A stretch of 64,000 nt of DNA from contig CM051514.1 in NCBI GenBank assembly GCA_028015205.1, positions 48,376,150 to 48,440,149 on the forward strand. Direction: 5' to 3'. The translations under genes and the position numbers were made by a program. The notes below the pieces were generated by a model. The model saw nothing but the letters and a program-made list of their open reading frames with translations, was not told where the DNA came from and did no database searches. Origin of the DNA: Mytilisepta virgata (Eukaryota; Mollusca; Bivalvia; Mytilida; Mytilidae). Below are positions 11,857 to 21,900 of the stretch, one piece after another (the first letter of the stretch is position 1; the number at the start of each line of letters is the position of its first letter).

Positions 11857-12038
11857 TTTTTATTCAATAATTATAATATTGAAATAAACAAACCATGGAA
11901 TATTTCATGTGTAGATATTTAAAATAATGTCACTGTTCAAAAAACCCACAAAAGATCTCTTAAAAGGAATGAATATTTTGTAGCAAGACAAAAACCATAA
12001 ATGATCTAAACAGAAATAGATAATAAAACCATCTGCAT

Positions 12039-12195
12039 GAAAATTTACTGTCCTATCGAGTAGACCCTGTCGTGCTGAATGAAGAAAAGCGGGAAAATTC
12101 TCGCTTTATAACACAACAACGCCCCCTATGGGCAGATAACACATAAGAAAATAATTTCACGCTAATTCATAAAATTCAAACGCTTGAAATTATAT
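12039..12195 (-). repeat. Split direct repeat A2 of the YR retrotransposon
   Basis: Matches 16596-16752 over 157 bp, from 'gaaaatttactgtcctatcg' to 'gcttgaaattatat'. It overlaps the start of B1 by TAT (12193-12195), which would be the joined ends of the circular intermediate. Confidence 0.9.
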
Positions 12196-12448
12196 TTCTT
12201 CTGAACCATAAATCCCATAGAACCAAACATAAAACCAATTACAAAAAGATGACAGACGCAAAACAATACATCAATTCTTTACGACAGATGCAAATCAATG
12301 TTCAATTCTTACGACAGACACAAAATAATACTTCAGTACGCTTGTATATCTATACGACAGACACAAAGTAATGATCCATGTGCTCAAAATATATATAAAG
12401 AAACAAAAAACGTGTAAAGTGCAATACCACACGACAGAGCGAGTGCTG
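12193..12448 (-). repeat. Split direct repeat B1 of the YR retrotransposon
   Basis: Second copy of the 256-bp B repeat, lying between the recombinase frame and A2. Confidence 0.9.
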
Positions 12449-12517
12449 AAAACAAAGAACGGGAAAAAGAACCAAGTGTTTGTCTTGCTACAAAATATAT
12501 TCTGAAAAAATCAAATT

Positions 12518-13517
12518 TTATAGACCCAAGTTTTTAGAAACACTTAATAAATCTGAAATTGAATCTTTAACATAACCGTCTTTTGCAGTTTCTGAACGCC
12601 ATCTACCATGCCTCTTAAAGATGCGGTCTGGCACACCCAAGTTAGCACATGTGCTAGCACCACCAGACCTCAGACTATGTAAACCGAACTGTTTTATATT
12701 GTCAACAAATGGACTGAATGCGTCAATAAAAAAGTTCACGCATCCTAGAATATGACAAAGGTTTGTTCTCCTTACGTAAAACATAACTATCTTTACATTT
12801 TGTTAAATTGCGAAAAATGTATTCTTCGGAATCTACGGAAATATTAGCCCATAATAGATACAATTCCATATTTTTCACGGGACACATATCAGATCCTGTA
12901 CGTGAAATAGTAACCCAGTTGCCGTTTCTATAAACATCAGTTTTGGATTTTTGAATAAAAATAGACATATAACATTCGTTAAAAACTATATCACTTCTAC
13001 GAATATTTAATAATTCCGACACTCTAAAAAATCCAGCAAAGGCTGTAATACACGCACAAATAATACGTTGATTGTAAAGATTTTTTACACGAAATAAAGA
13101 ATCGTACATTTTACGTAACAGTTCCGGAGTAATCGGTTCCTTCTTTTCTGTGTGAGTAGCCAATCGTCGTTTAGCACCTTCTAGAATGTTCTTAACTAAA
13201 GGCGAATCTGTCGGAGAATTTATGCATCCAATTAAAGAATGTACCCATTTTAAACTGTAAAAGGCTTGAATAATCGGACTCGGAGAACACGAACTTTGTA
13301 CTAATGAAGCCAAATACAAAGCACAGTAAAACGGTTTAGCTGGAAGTATATCTGAATCAGTCAGTCCATGTAATAAAGCCCAATTCTTCCAACGCAAAAA
13401 GCTTAAATAATATCCTTTTGTTGTTGACTCGGCTCTCGAATCACATAAGAGGTCTGGTAACAAATTTAGATGCGGCAATAAGGTAGTTGGCAAATTCTGT
13501 ATTTCGGCTGAAAAGGC
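12518..13517 (-). CDS. Tyrosine recombinase of the YR retrotransposon (frameshifted)
   Basis: Site-specific DNA recombinase that would integrate the circular DNA form of the element. Two overlapping frames together cover it. The first (down to 12723) has the N-terminal DNA-binding part (STTKGYYLSFLRWKNWA) and the first catalytic arginine in GFFRVSELL. The second (12784-12518) has HSLRSGG (His-x-x-Arg) and HGRWRS..DGYV, with the His/Trp and the Tyr nucleophile. The frames part at a run of six T (minus strand 'gaacttttttattgac'), so one base separates them: an inactivating slip, a sequencing error, or less likely programmed frameshifting. The acceptor-like 'tttttgcag' at 13518 suggests that the first coding residues (AFSAEIQNLP) may be joined by splicing to an upstream exon; otherwise an ATG at 13559 can serve. 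Confidence 0.85.
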
Positions 13518-13722
13518 CTGCAAAAATACGTGTATAAAAAAATAAGATATAAAATGCATAGCTTATTAACATCATTAACATCAAACAAAAACAAATCAAA
13601 TGTACAAGTACTTAACGCAATCCAAAGTCCTGCTATACTAAGCCACATGTACTGTTTACTAATTCTGATGTTTGAACTATCATAATGATATGTAATATAA
13701 CTGTTATTAGTACATCAAATAA

Positions 13723-13808
13723 GATCAAGAGAGATCCATATTGTTAAAACTAGTACTTGAACAAGAGAGATCCATATTGTTAAAACTAGTACTTGATCAA
13801 GAGAGATC
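13723..13808. repeat. 38-bp tandem repeat inside the retrotransposon
   Basis: Units starting 'gatcaagagagatccatatt' repeat about 2.3 times between the RT stop and the recombinase frame. They lie in what may be an intron. Confidence 0.8.
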
Positions 13809-15991
13809 TATTCTATGTTAAAATCAAGCCGTAATGCTAACATGCGAAATGTTAAATCAACATTCCCAAAAATGGCTTTATTACTTTTACCAGAAACATA
13901 AGCATCCTTGTTAGTAGGAAGATCAATGAAATCTCTAACAGCAGAAATAAAGTCTTTGCCAGAAGGGCAAAGCATAGGCCAGAAACTGGCAGAAGGCCAA
14001 TAAGGAAGAACAAGAGTACCAGTAGCTTTACATTGTCTCATATAAACTAGAACACGTGGGATCAAAGAAACAGGTGGTACAAAAAGACCATTGACCCCAC
14101 GCCAATCAACCGTAAAGGCATCTACACCTGTCGAATACACATTCCAAAATCTGGAATAAAACACTGTCAATTTGAAATTATCATCAGAAGCGAACCAGTC
14201 GATTTCATGGGGTCCCCATAGGGATTCTATCATGTCAAAAATAAAATCAGATATACCCCAATCATCTAAATCGACTAACCTACTCAAATAATCCGCTCTC
14301 TCGTTGTCCGATCTAGGGATCCATACCATTTCTAAGTTCACATTGTGTTTCAAACAAATTCGAAAAATATCTAAAGCTAAAGATTGAAGGACGGATTTAG
14401 TACTGCCCTTGCTCACAATGCTCACTACATTTTGGTTGTCTGTGAACCATTTTAAATTCTTGCCAGACATTTGTGCAAGTAATGATAAAAATACTTTTTT
14501 AACTGCAGTTAACTCCTTCCAAGTGGAACTGTTAGTTTTTTCTATGTCCGACCACATACCATGAGCTATACTGAAAGGATTTTCAACACTATAACCACCG
14601 TAACCTGTATTGCTTGCATCGCTATAAACAATACGTTGACATGAAACATCATGATTAAAATGCTTAATATTAACTTCGTGTAAATTCTGTTTCCAAAAGT
14701 TAATCTGATCTAAACTTTCATCTGATAAAATAATGTTACTATTCCATGACAAAGCTCTATTGATATCGATAGACAAATACTTCGTCATTAAATATACAAT
14801 GTTACCTACTACCATAGATGTCGAGATTATCTGTCCGACTAAAGAAGCCACTTTTCTAACATGCACTGTGTTTTTCTTGCTCAAACAATTGTCAATATCA
14901 CTAATCGTAGATTCAATTTTATATAAACGATTGTCGGGAATCTGAAAAATTCCTCTCTCTGTGTCTATAAACGTACCTAACCATATTAAAGTTTTGGTAG
15001 GCGTCCACAATGACTTCTCTGCCTTTGGCACAAATCCGCTCTGTATTAAATCAGAGTTTACCTGTATAGCCATGTCATTACATAATGTCTCATCAGTGTT
15101 AATACCTAGACCATCGTCTAAATACATAACTACCTGCTTACCTTCACCTCGCCATTTCTTAATAAGTGGTCTAGTGAGTTTTGTGAAAATATAACAAGCT
15201 GAACTGAGGCCAAAGGGTAAAACAAGAAATTTAAAATACCTAACTATGCCATCGAAGTTCCAAGAAAACCCTAAATATTTAGTATGTGGTTCATAAATAT
15301 CAAGGTGATGATATGCACTGGTAATATCATACTTAAAAAGGAACGCATCTTTTTCAATATATTGTTTGGCTGTTCTCATATCTTCAAATTTTACACTCTG
15401 TTTCCATAAATGTTTGTTAATTTCCCGCAAGTCTAAAATTAGACGCTTCTTACCGTTAGATTGAACAGATACTGTCAGCGGGTTTACAACTAACGGAGGA
15501 GTCGAACATTCCTCAATTAAATTCCTGATCAATAAATCGTGAATAGCAGTACACACGAACTCAGAATTGTTCAATGCGGACAAATTGTTAGGTAAATAAA
15601 TAGAAATAGGATTAGAATAAAAAGGCAAAATGTAACCTGATCTAATTGTCTCTATGATAAAAGACGGAGCACCTATGTCAATCCAAAACTGTAAACAATT
15701 TTTCAGTCTATCTTTAACAATTATATCTGACTGACCTTGCTCATATTCATAATAATCATTTGTCAAACCAGTACTAATGTTTTGATTATCAGAAGAAGTT
15801 AAAAAATACTCATCTTTTAAAAATTCACTGTGGTTTGCCTTGTGCTGCTGGTTTACTGCTGTTGACGTACGGACAGTTCGACCTGTAATGCGTGAATGAT
15901 CCACATGCGAAACATTGACCCCTTTGTGGTCTTCCAGCGTTGAAGCCTTGTTGGAAGGGGAATCCATAACCAATAGACTGCTGGGCCCCAC
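13808..15991 (-). CDS. Reverse transcriptase / RNase H protein of the YR retrotransposon
   Basis: Converts the element's RNA to DNA. The 727-residue frame is uninterrupted. RT motifs include LILDLREINKHLW, YDITSAYHHLDI, the LPFGLSSACY block and the catalytic YLDDG (around residues 290-295). The RNase H domain follows with its acidic residues in YSDASNTGYGG, WKELTAVKK, WFTDNQNV and NERADYLSR. A C-terminal block (IDWFASDDN, DAFTVDWRG, VLPYWPSASFWPML) is the conserved extension known from DIRS-order elements. The frame overlaps the gag-like frame by 167 bases in a different phase, so translation probably needs frameshifting or a downstream start; the true N-terminus is uncertain. Confidence 0.93.
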   Translation of the reverse strand: MGPSSLLVMDSPSNKASTLEDHKGVNVSHVDHSRITGRTVRTSTAVNQQHKANHSEFLKDEYFLTSSDNQNISTGLTNDYYEYEQGQSDIIVKDRLKNCLQFWIDIGAPSFIIETIRSGYILPFYSNPISIYLPNNLSALNNSEFVCTAIHDLLIRNLIEECSTPPLVVNPLTVSVQSNGKKRLILDLREINKHLWKQSVKFEDMRTAKQYIEKDAFLFKYDITSAYHHLDIYEPHTKYLGFSWNFDGIVRYFKFLVLPFGLSSACYIFTKLTRPLIKKWRGEGKQVVMYLDDGLGINTDETLCNDMAIQVNSDLIQSGFVPKAEKSLWTPTKTLIWLGTFIDTERGIFQIPDNRLYKIESTISDIDNCLSKKNTVHVRKVASLVGQIISTSMVVGNIVYLMTKYLSIDINRALSWNSNIILSDESLDQINFWKQNLHEVNIKHFNHDVSCQRIVYSDASNTGYGGYSVENPFSIAHGMWSDIEKTNSSTWKELTAVKKVFLSLLAQMSGKNLKWFTDNQNVVSIVSKGSTKSVLQSLALDIFRICLKHNVNLEMVWIPRSDNERADYLSRLVDLDDWGISDFIFDMIESLWGPHEIDWFASDDNFKLTVFYSRFWNVYSTGVDAFTVDWRGVNGLFVPPVSLIPRVLVYMRQCKATGTLVLPYWPSASFWPMLCPSGKDFISAVRDFIDLPTNKDAYVSGKSNKAIFGNVDLTFRMLALRLDFNIE

Positions 15992-16577
15992 GAAAGGGCA
16001 TCGGAACTATTCCTGGAGCTGCACCGAGCAAAGAAAGATTTTGGCGAAATTTCGACCCTTTGTCAACCGATTTAGATTTTGCTTTCTTCTTCCTGACTGC
16101 CCTATTGTCGGCGCGAATAATCCTCGATTCGTCGTCTGTGTCACTTGCAATGGGATTAGCGTCGTACTGCTTAGCGGTATCCCATCCTCCCTCGGAAGTA
16201 TCAGCTATCTTGATGAGCTTATTGCGATGTTTAATCTTGTCAATAGTGGCGGAAATGAGGTCTTTTGCATAGTCAATTTTTCCATTTTCTAAAGCCCAAA
16301 GAGATTGAACTAGCTCGTCGAGATTTTCAGTGTTAAAAGTAAATTGAATGTTATTACCTTCATATTTCCACTTAAAGGAAGTGTCAACTTTCAACTTCTT
16401 AACATGGGATTTCATCAAATTGTTCGCTCCCTGAATTTCGTCGCGAAGACCTCCAATTTTTTCGGAAACTTTCGCATCGATAATAGCTTCTATATCCTTA
16501 CTTTGTTGGTTAACTGCATTTAAAACTGTCCGTAAGGATACACTTTCGTCTCTACATTCACCTGGCTCGGCCATCAC
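15825..16577 (-). CDS. Gag-like protein with zinc knuckle of the YR retrotransposon
   Basis: 250 residues, ATG at 16577, 19 bp inside repeat A1. The C-terminal part has one CCHC zinc knuckle, CFACGSFTHYRSNC (C-x2-C-x4-H-x4-C), expected to bind the element's RNA. Before it lies a basic stretch (RKKKAKSKSVDKGSKFRQN) that may be nuclear-targeting or nucleic-acid binding. The N-terminal half is charged and helical. It overlaps the RT frame out of phase. The role is assigned by position and zinc knuckle; the rest is not recognisably similar to retroviral Gag. Confidence 0.8.
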   Translation of the reverse strand: MMAEPGECRDESVSLRTVLNAVNQQSKDIEAIIDAKVSEKIGGLRDEIQGANNLMKSHVKKLKVDTSFKWKYEGNNIQFTFNTENLDELVQSLWALENGKIDYAKDLISATIDKIKHRNKLIKIADTSEGGWDTAKQYDANPIASDTDDESRIIRADNRAVRKKKAKSKSVDKGSKFRQNLSLLGAAPGIVPMPFRGAQQSIGYGFPFQQGFNAGRPQRGQCFACGSFTHYRSNCPYVNSSKPAAQGKPQ

Positions 16578-16595
16578 GAAAACGAAAACGCACTA

Positions 16596-16752
16596 GAAAA
16601 TTTACTGTCCTATCGAGTAGACCCTGTCGTGCTGAATGAAGAAAAGCGGGAAAATTCTCGCTTTATAACACAACAACGCCCCCTATGGGCAGATAACACA
16701 TAAGAAAATAATTTCACGCTAATTCATAAAATTCAAACGCTTGAAATTATAT
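16596..16752 (-). repeat. Split direct repeat A1 of the YR retrotransposon
   Basis: 157-bp repeat at the element's 5' end on the minus strand; see 12039-12195. Confidence 0.9.
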
Positions 16753-17015
16753 ATTTATAAAGTCCAATTATTTTTAGTCGTTTTGTAATTTGAAAATTTT
16801 CTGTCTTAATATAGACATATTGTTATGCTAATAAGCATTTAACTCACAAGGTTTTTATATGTAACGTTTAGTTATTTTCAAATAAATATATCATTTATTT
16901 TTAGTTATACTTATTGGTTAATAAGATGAATATCGTATTGAATTGGCTTTTTAGGTTTCACCGATGTTGTTTAGCCCCTTTTTTGTTGTAGTTTGATAAG
17001 GTCAAACAAAATATA

Positions 17016-17219
17016 TGTCTGTTTAAGGTTACATTGTGACAAAACATATGGTAGGTAGGTAGGGAAAATTGATTTCCCTAGACCCTATGGGATAAAAATG
17101 GTCAGCGGATGTTTTATTAGGGAAATAATTATATTAAATTTTTGTCCTAAAATGGGAATAAAATCGGTTAGGGTAGGCACACAAAATAGGGTAGGTAGGG
17201 TAACCTTAAACTCACATAT
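17016..17219. mobile_element. Short palindromic-ended element (MITE-like)
   Basis: Inverted arms 'gtttaaggttac' (17023-17034) and 'gtaaccttaaac' (17201-17212), with further pairing 'atatgt'/'acatat' outside. About 200 bp, no coding capacity, with 'ggtaggtaggtaggg' runs inside. It lies within the degenerate left part of a minisatellite. No clear target duplication seen. Confidence 0.55.
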
Positions 17220-17264
17220 ATTTTTTGGGCCTAAGAAGCGATATTGTTTCCCTTTTGTGTTGTA

Positions 17265-17570
17265 GTATTGATAAGGTGCGATATTTGTTTGCCCCTCTTT
17301 TTTTGTACTTTGATGATATCGATATGGTTTGCCCCTCTTTTGTTGTACTTTGATGATACCAATATGGTTTGCCTTTGTTTTGTTGTACTTTGATGATAGC
17401 GATATGGTTTGCCTCTGTTTTGTTGTACTTTGACGATAGCGATATGGTTTGCCTCTGTTTTGTTGTACTTTGATGATAGCAATATGGTTTGCCTCTGTTT
17501 TGTTGTACTTTGATGATAGCGATATGGTTTGCCTCTGTTTTGTTGTACTTTGACGATAGCGATATGGTTT
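17265..17570 (+). repeat. 41-bp minisatellite, left part
   Basis: About seven units built on 'gatatggtttgcctctgttt' plus 'tgttgtactttgatgatagc'. Units alternate between tgatgatag and tgacgatag variants. It is open in the minus-strand frames only because the unit translates without stops. Confidence 0.9.
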
Positions 17571-18207
17571 AGTAAGTAAGTAAGTAAATTCTTTATTTAT
17601 CGAGGGTTACTCAATTAGACTTAATCTAATTTTCATTGAGGCCCTCCAAACATCCATTAAAAAAATCATACACATTCATACAATACACATTCACATAATA
17701 ATTATCAACAAATTATAAACAGTATATAATAAACGTATATAATAAGATATAGTACATTTTCCTTAAACTCCATTAAGGAAATATTTAAAACAATGTTCCT
17801 TAAATATGTTAATATTTCGAGAATATTTTATGCAATATGGCAAATCATTCCAAATTTTAACTGCTGAATACTGAAAGGATTTTTTATCAAAATTTGTGTT
17901 TGGTCTTTGTAAGAACAAATCATCATTTACTAAGATCGCAGATTATAATTGTGAACTTCACTAACAGTTTGTAAAAATAGATACTCTGGAACAAGACCAT
18001 TTAATACTTTATACATTAGCACAGATTTTTTATATTTAAATCTTTCTACAAAAGGTAACCAGTTCAGAGAAGAGAACATAAAATTTGAAGGAACTGTCTT
18101 ATCATATTCTAATATAATTCTTGCAGCTCTTTTTTGAAGCTTGGTAATTCTGTCTGAATCTTTTTTAAGTACATCACCCCAAACAGAACTGCAGTAGTCC
18201 ATATATT
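17571..18207 (-). mobile_element. 5'-truncated non-LTR retrotransposon fragment
   Basis: On the minus strand a partial protein reads YCSSVWGDVLKKDSDRITKL..LQKRAARIIL, then SLNWLPFVERFKYKKSV and MYKVLNGLVPEYL. This is the familiar C-terminal end of LINE reverse transcriptases. The 3' end is a (TTAC)n tail, seen on the plus strand as 'agtaagtaagtaagtaa' at 17571. It is truncated at its 5' end, and the fragment splits the minisatellite at 'gatatggttt'/'tgcctctg'. Confidence 0.85.
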
Positions 18208-18350
18208 GCCTCTGTTTTGTTGTACTTTGATGATAGCAATATGGTTTGCCTCTGTTTTGTTGTACTTTGACGATAGCGATATGGTTTGCCTCTGGTTTAT
18301 TGTACTTTGACGATAGCGATATGGTTTGCCTCTGTTTTGTTGTAGCATCA
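18208..18350 (+). repeat. 41-bp minisatellite, right part
   Basis: Continues the same unit as 17265-17570 after the LINE fragment, about 3.5 units. Confidence 0.9.
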
Positions 18351-18949
18351 TAAGGTGCGGTATTGTTTAACCATAGGTGTTTCATACTTAACATATACTA
18401 ATACAGAGACATATATTTATATGTCTCTGACTAATATCATCATTTTCAATTGTCAAAAACATTTGTGTTATCAAACTTTAAGTCTCAGGTCGAATGTAAA
18501 AATTCCAAAAGTACAGAAATTTCCTCTAGTGCTACGTATAAAGTTTTATGATTCTAAATTTCTGACCGCCCCCTCCCCCTTAAGGAATATGCCACCAAGT
18601 GTCACATGAAATATCCGACGACATTAGTCAATGTTTCTATCCTTAGTAGTGTAGAAGATATAACCAGTTACTGGATAACTTGAAATAAATTTTTACCCTT
18701 AATTCTGCATGGTCACTGGGAAAAAGATTCATCTATCTAACCCCAATGTTTAATAAGATTTCACTGTTTTGCTTTTAATCGCGAAATTCTATTTCGACCA
18801 TAATTATGCTCCAATGAATATTAAAATTCCGGAACATATGACGATAAGATTGTAACAGATGTTGAGAATATCCTTAAGTACAGTCAGCCATAAATTCGAA
18901 CGCCGAACAGAAAAACACCATACCCTTCTCATTAAAATGAAAATGGCAC
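18351..18949. other. No recognised content
   Basis: AT-rich spacer between the minisatellite and the 2-kb unit array. Nothing identifiable. Confidence 0.4.
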
Positions 18950-21900
18950 CAAGGCCACTCATTCAGTTGTTGCAGTACACGTAATAAACAAGTTTGTTCA
19001 TATTTTGAACAATAATTACGAATGATAAACGCACGTAAAATAGCCCGTTTCTATTTCTCATATTTCTTGTACATTTATATACTGAATAACTCTGGGTAAA
19101 AGTAAAAATAATTTTATAAACATTTTCGCAATACTTTCATTTGATTTCTTAATTCAGAAAAAAATTTGTAAAACTAATATGAAACATATCATGCTTATGG
19201 TGAAGCTAGTTAAAAATAGGTAGCTGTTACTCAAGATATCCTACAAACCACAACAAAACTTTTTTGTTAGTTTTTAATACGCAATTTTTTCGTAATTTTT
19301 AAAAATAGTAACATAAAATGAATAATTGTTTGAAGAAAATGTACTTAATTTTTGTATATTCAATCTTACCGTTGCTAAGACTATTTAATAACATTGGGTT
19401 TTTCGTTAAGTTTGTCTCAACCGTCTATGCTAGTAAGCTTGTTCGATTCGAGTATAGAAAGATATAGAATCGTGATACCGCAAATGAGTTTCTGAAAAGG
19501 GCTATAGCGGAACAATTAAATTTAGACCGGAAAAGGAAACGTGGAAAGATGTCGGGCTGTTTCCGTTCGATAACTTATAAATAATTCCAGCATTGAAAAA
19601 AACACATCGAACCAAACGTGTGAAATTTTCAGACAACACATTCATCCTCATCCATTCATATTCTGATTTGGATCGTGTCTATTGCAGTTATTACGTGAAG
19701 ACAATCCAAAGAAATCGAGCCCTTAATTTTGGTAGCATAGATGTGTTTATGGATAAACTGTACGCTAGCACTTTAAAATACGATGCTACTACAAAGTATG
19801 ATTAATTCATATCAACGAAATAAGCTCTCGATCTGTTTTGCATGAAATACTTGCCAAAGGACGTTAACAAATATTCCAATTATCCATTCACCCAAAATTA
19901 CCTTTCTCTATATATAACATATTATCTGTGGTATGCAATCTTCTTTTAGCACTGTCTCAGCGGTTTTAAACAGAAAGATCCTTAAGTCTATTTTACAACC
20001 GCCATCGTCAGTTGATTAAGCATATTCATGCATGAGTTATGTACAGTCTTTTTTCCGGGTAGCAAAATATTTTTGTCTAACGACAGAGTTACAAAGTTAA
20101 TTTTCAGATGGTAACATTTAAGAGTCAATTTTACGCTTATCTGGATATTAGCGGTCTGCAAACAAAGGCATTTTTTTCATTTGTAGTAATAAGCAAGTGC
20201 ATACTAATTTCGATGCATATTTTAGCAATAATTTTTAATTAATACAAACTCACGTAAATAGCTGGTTTCTTTTTTACACTTCCTGCATGCCAAAAATACA
20301 AAGTAAATTTGGTTCTGAGCCAAACGTACTTTATAGATAAAATACATCTATATTTTGCTATTCGGTAAATTCCATTTTTCTAAATTTAGATTTTATTTCT
20401 AATAATGTCACTTATATGGTAAAAAAAACTTTTAAAAACCTGTTACACAAGGAGGAAAAACCACAGGTAAATCTTTATAACTTGCTTTTTTAATAATCAA
20501 TGAACAAAATATTTGTTAAAAAATATATTTGACCGTTCTAAATTTCTCTAAATAACAATTACACTGGATGAGTAATAGCTCATTTGTTTCCCTCCGATGG
20601 TAACTGCTACATGTATTTTAATTTTAGCACCATTTTTATCACATTTACATACCAATAAAATATCTAAATTTAGAAAATAATATCCAAGCATTACAGAGCA
20701 GTTAAAAATAGAGTTGCATTTGATATTTATAAAGAATACTTGTTTTCCGTTAAAGTTTACTCTAGAAATTTGAAAAAGAGATACCAGCTATTTTACGTGA
20801 GTTCATTTTGTTATTTATTTACAATTAAGAAGACCTAATTTTTGTTTATATGTTGAAATTTCGGTGTCTTCCCATTTATCCAACTTTTGAAAAATGCCTA
20901 TTCCCATTTATCCAACTTTTTCATAAATTACCTAGGGCTATGTTTGTTTAGTACATGACACGGTGATGTAGATGAACTGGTAAAGACAACTTGTTCCTGG
21001 GATAAAATTATATAAAATTAAATATTTCAAAGGTGAAAGTATGGATACTTATAAAATTTAAAATAATAATGATTATTGTTAAAAATATAAAATACATATA
21101 TATATTGTAGTGTAAATTAAGAAAGCAAAAATAAAAATATCAAATTGTAAGAAATTAAATTTTGAAATTCATAATTGACAAAGCATAATTAAATATAAAA
21201 TTATTAATATTTTGGTAGCGTTTACTATTAATCCCAATTAAATGAATTTATATAAATATGCAATTAATGGCTGTTAATTGGCTTTGAATAATGTTCAAGA
21301 AGAAGCCAATCTTTTTTCACTTTTTTATACCTTTAATTTGATAACTGCTCACTCAGCATCCCAAGCCAATCCCTGCTTTATAAGCACTGACATTCTGACG
21401 AAAATCATTATTCAAGTTTGATCATGGCTTTTTAGTGCTTTTCATTCAACTATGAAATAATTATTGTTTTGCATTCCTATGTCTGTTAATAGAATAATGT
21501 CTGATATTATTAGATTTGAATAAAATATCGTAACAAAAACTTTAAGTCTTATTGCAAAAGCCTGTGTCATCACTTTAGAATCCATCAATCAAAGAAGAAC
21601 AAACAACATGATCAAAAATATTCAACTTTACAAATATCAAAAAGAAAAATAGGATAAAGATATACATCTTAAAGAGGACTTTATTTCTGTGATCATTTTG
21701 ACCCAACACATGACCCAAGCTCTAATTAGTGATTGTTGTTTTAATATTTTACACCATTCCCACTTATCCAACTTTATTTTTTTTACCTATACTATTAATT
21801 TTTTAAAAAGTTGGATAAGTGGGAATAAACCGAAATTTCTATACACTTGTGTCTTCTATAACTGATTATAAAACGCTGAGGGCAAGTTTATCCAGCTGAA

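Larger units (their letters stand above)
11601..16752 (-). mobile_element. Tyrosine-recombinase retrotransposon with split direct repeats (Ngaro/PAT-like arrangement)
   Basis: The element reads on the minus strand as A1 - gag-like - RT/RNase H - tyrosine recombinase - B1 - A2 - spacer - B2. Repeat A is 157 bp (16596-16752 and 12039-12195). Repeat B is 256 bp (12193-12448 and 11601-11856). This split arrangement is characteristic of DIRS-order elements of the Ngaro, PAT and kangaroo type, which integrate by tyrosine recombination without a target duplication. No methyltransferase-like domain is recognisable, which favours Ngaro over PAT. The junctions fit recombination at a 3-bp TAT core (11601-11603 and 16750-16752), and the unoccupied site is at 36956-36958 in cassette 2. 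The 182-bp spacer between A2 and B2 is unusual. A-repeat copies look identical or nearly so, suggesting recent insertion. Confidence 0.9.

Noticed and set aside
14733..15194. Plus-strand frames inside the retrotransposon
   Set aside because: Antisense to the reverse transcriptase frame, which carries all catalytic motifs.
17231..17482. Minus-strand repeat protein
   Set aside because: Translation of a 41-bp minisatellite; no independent sign of coding.
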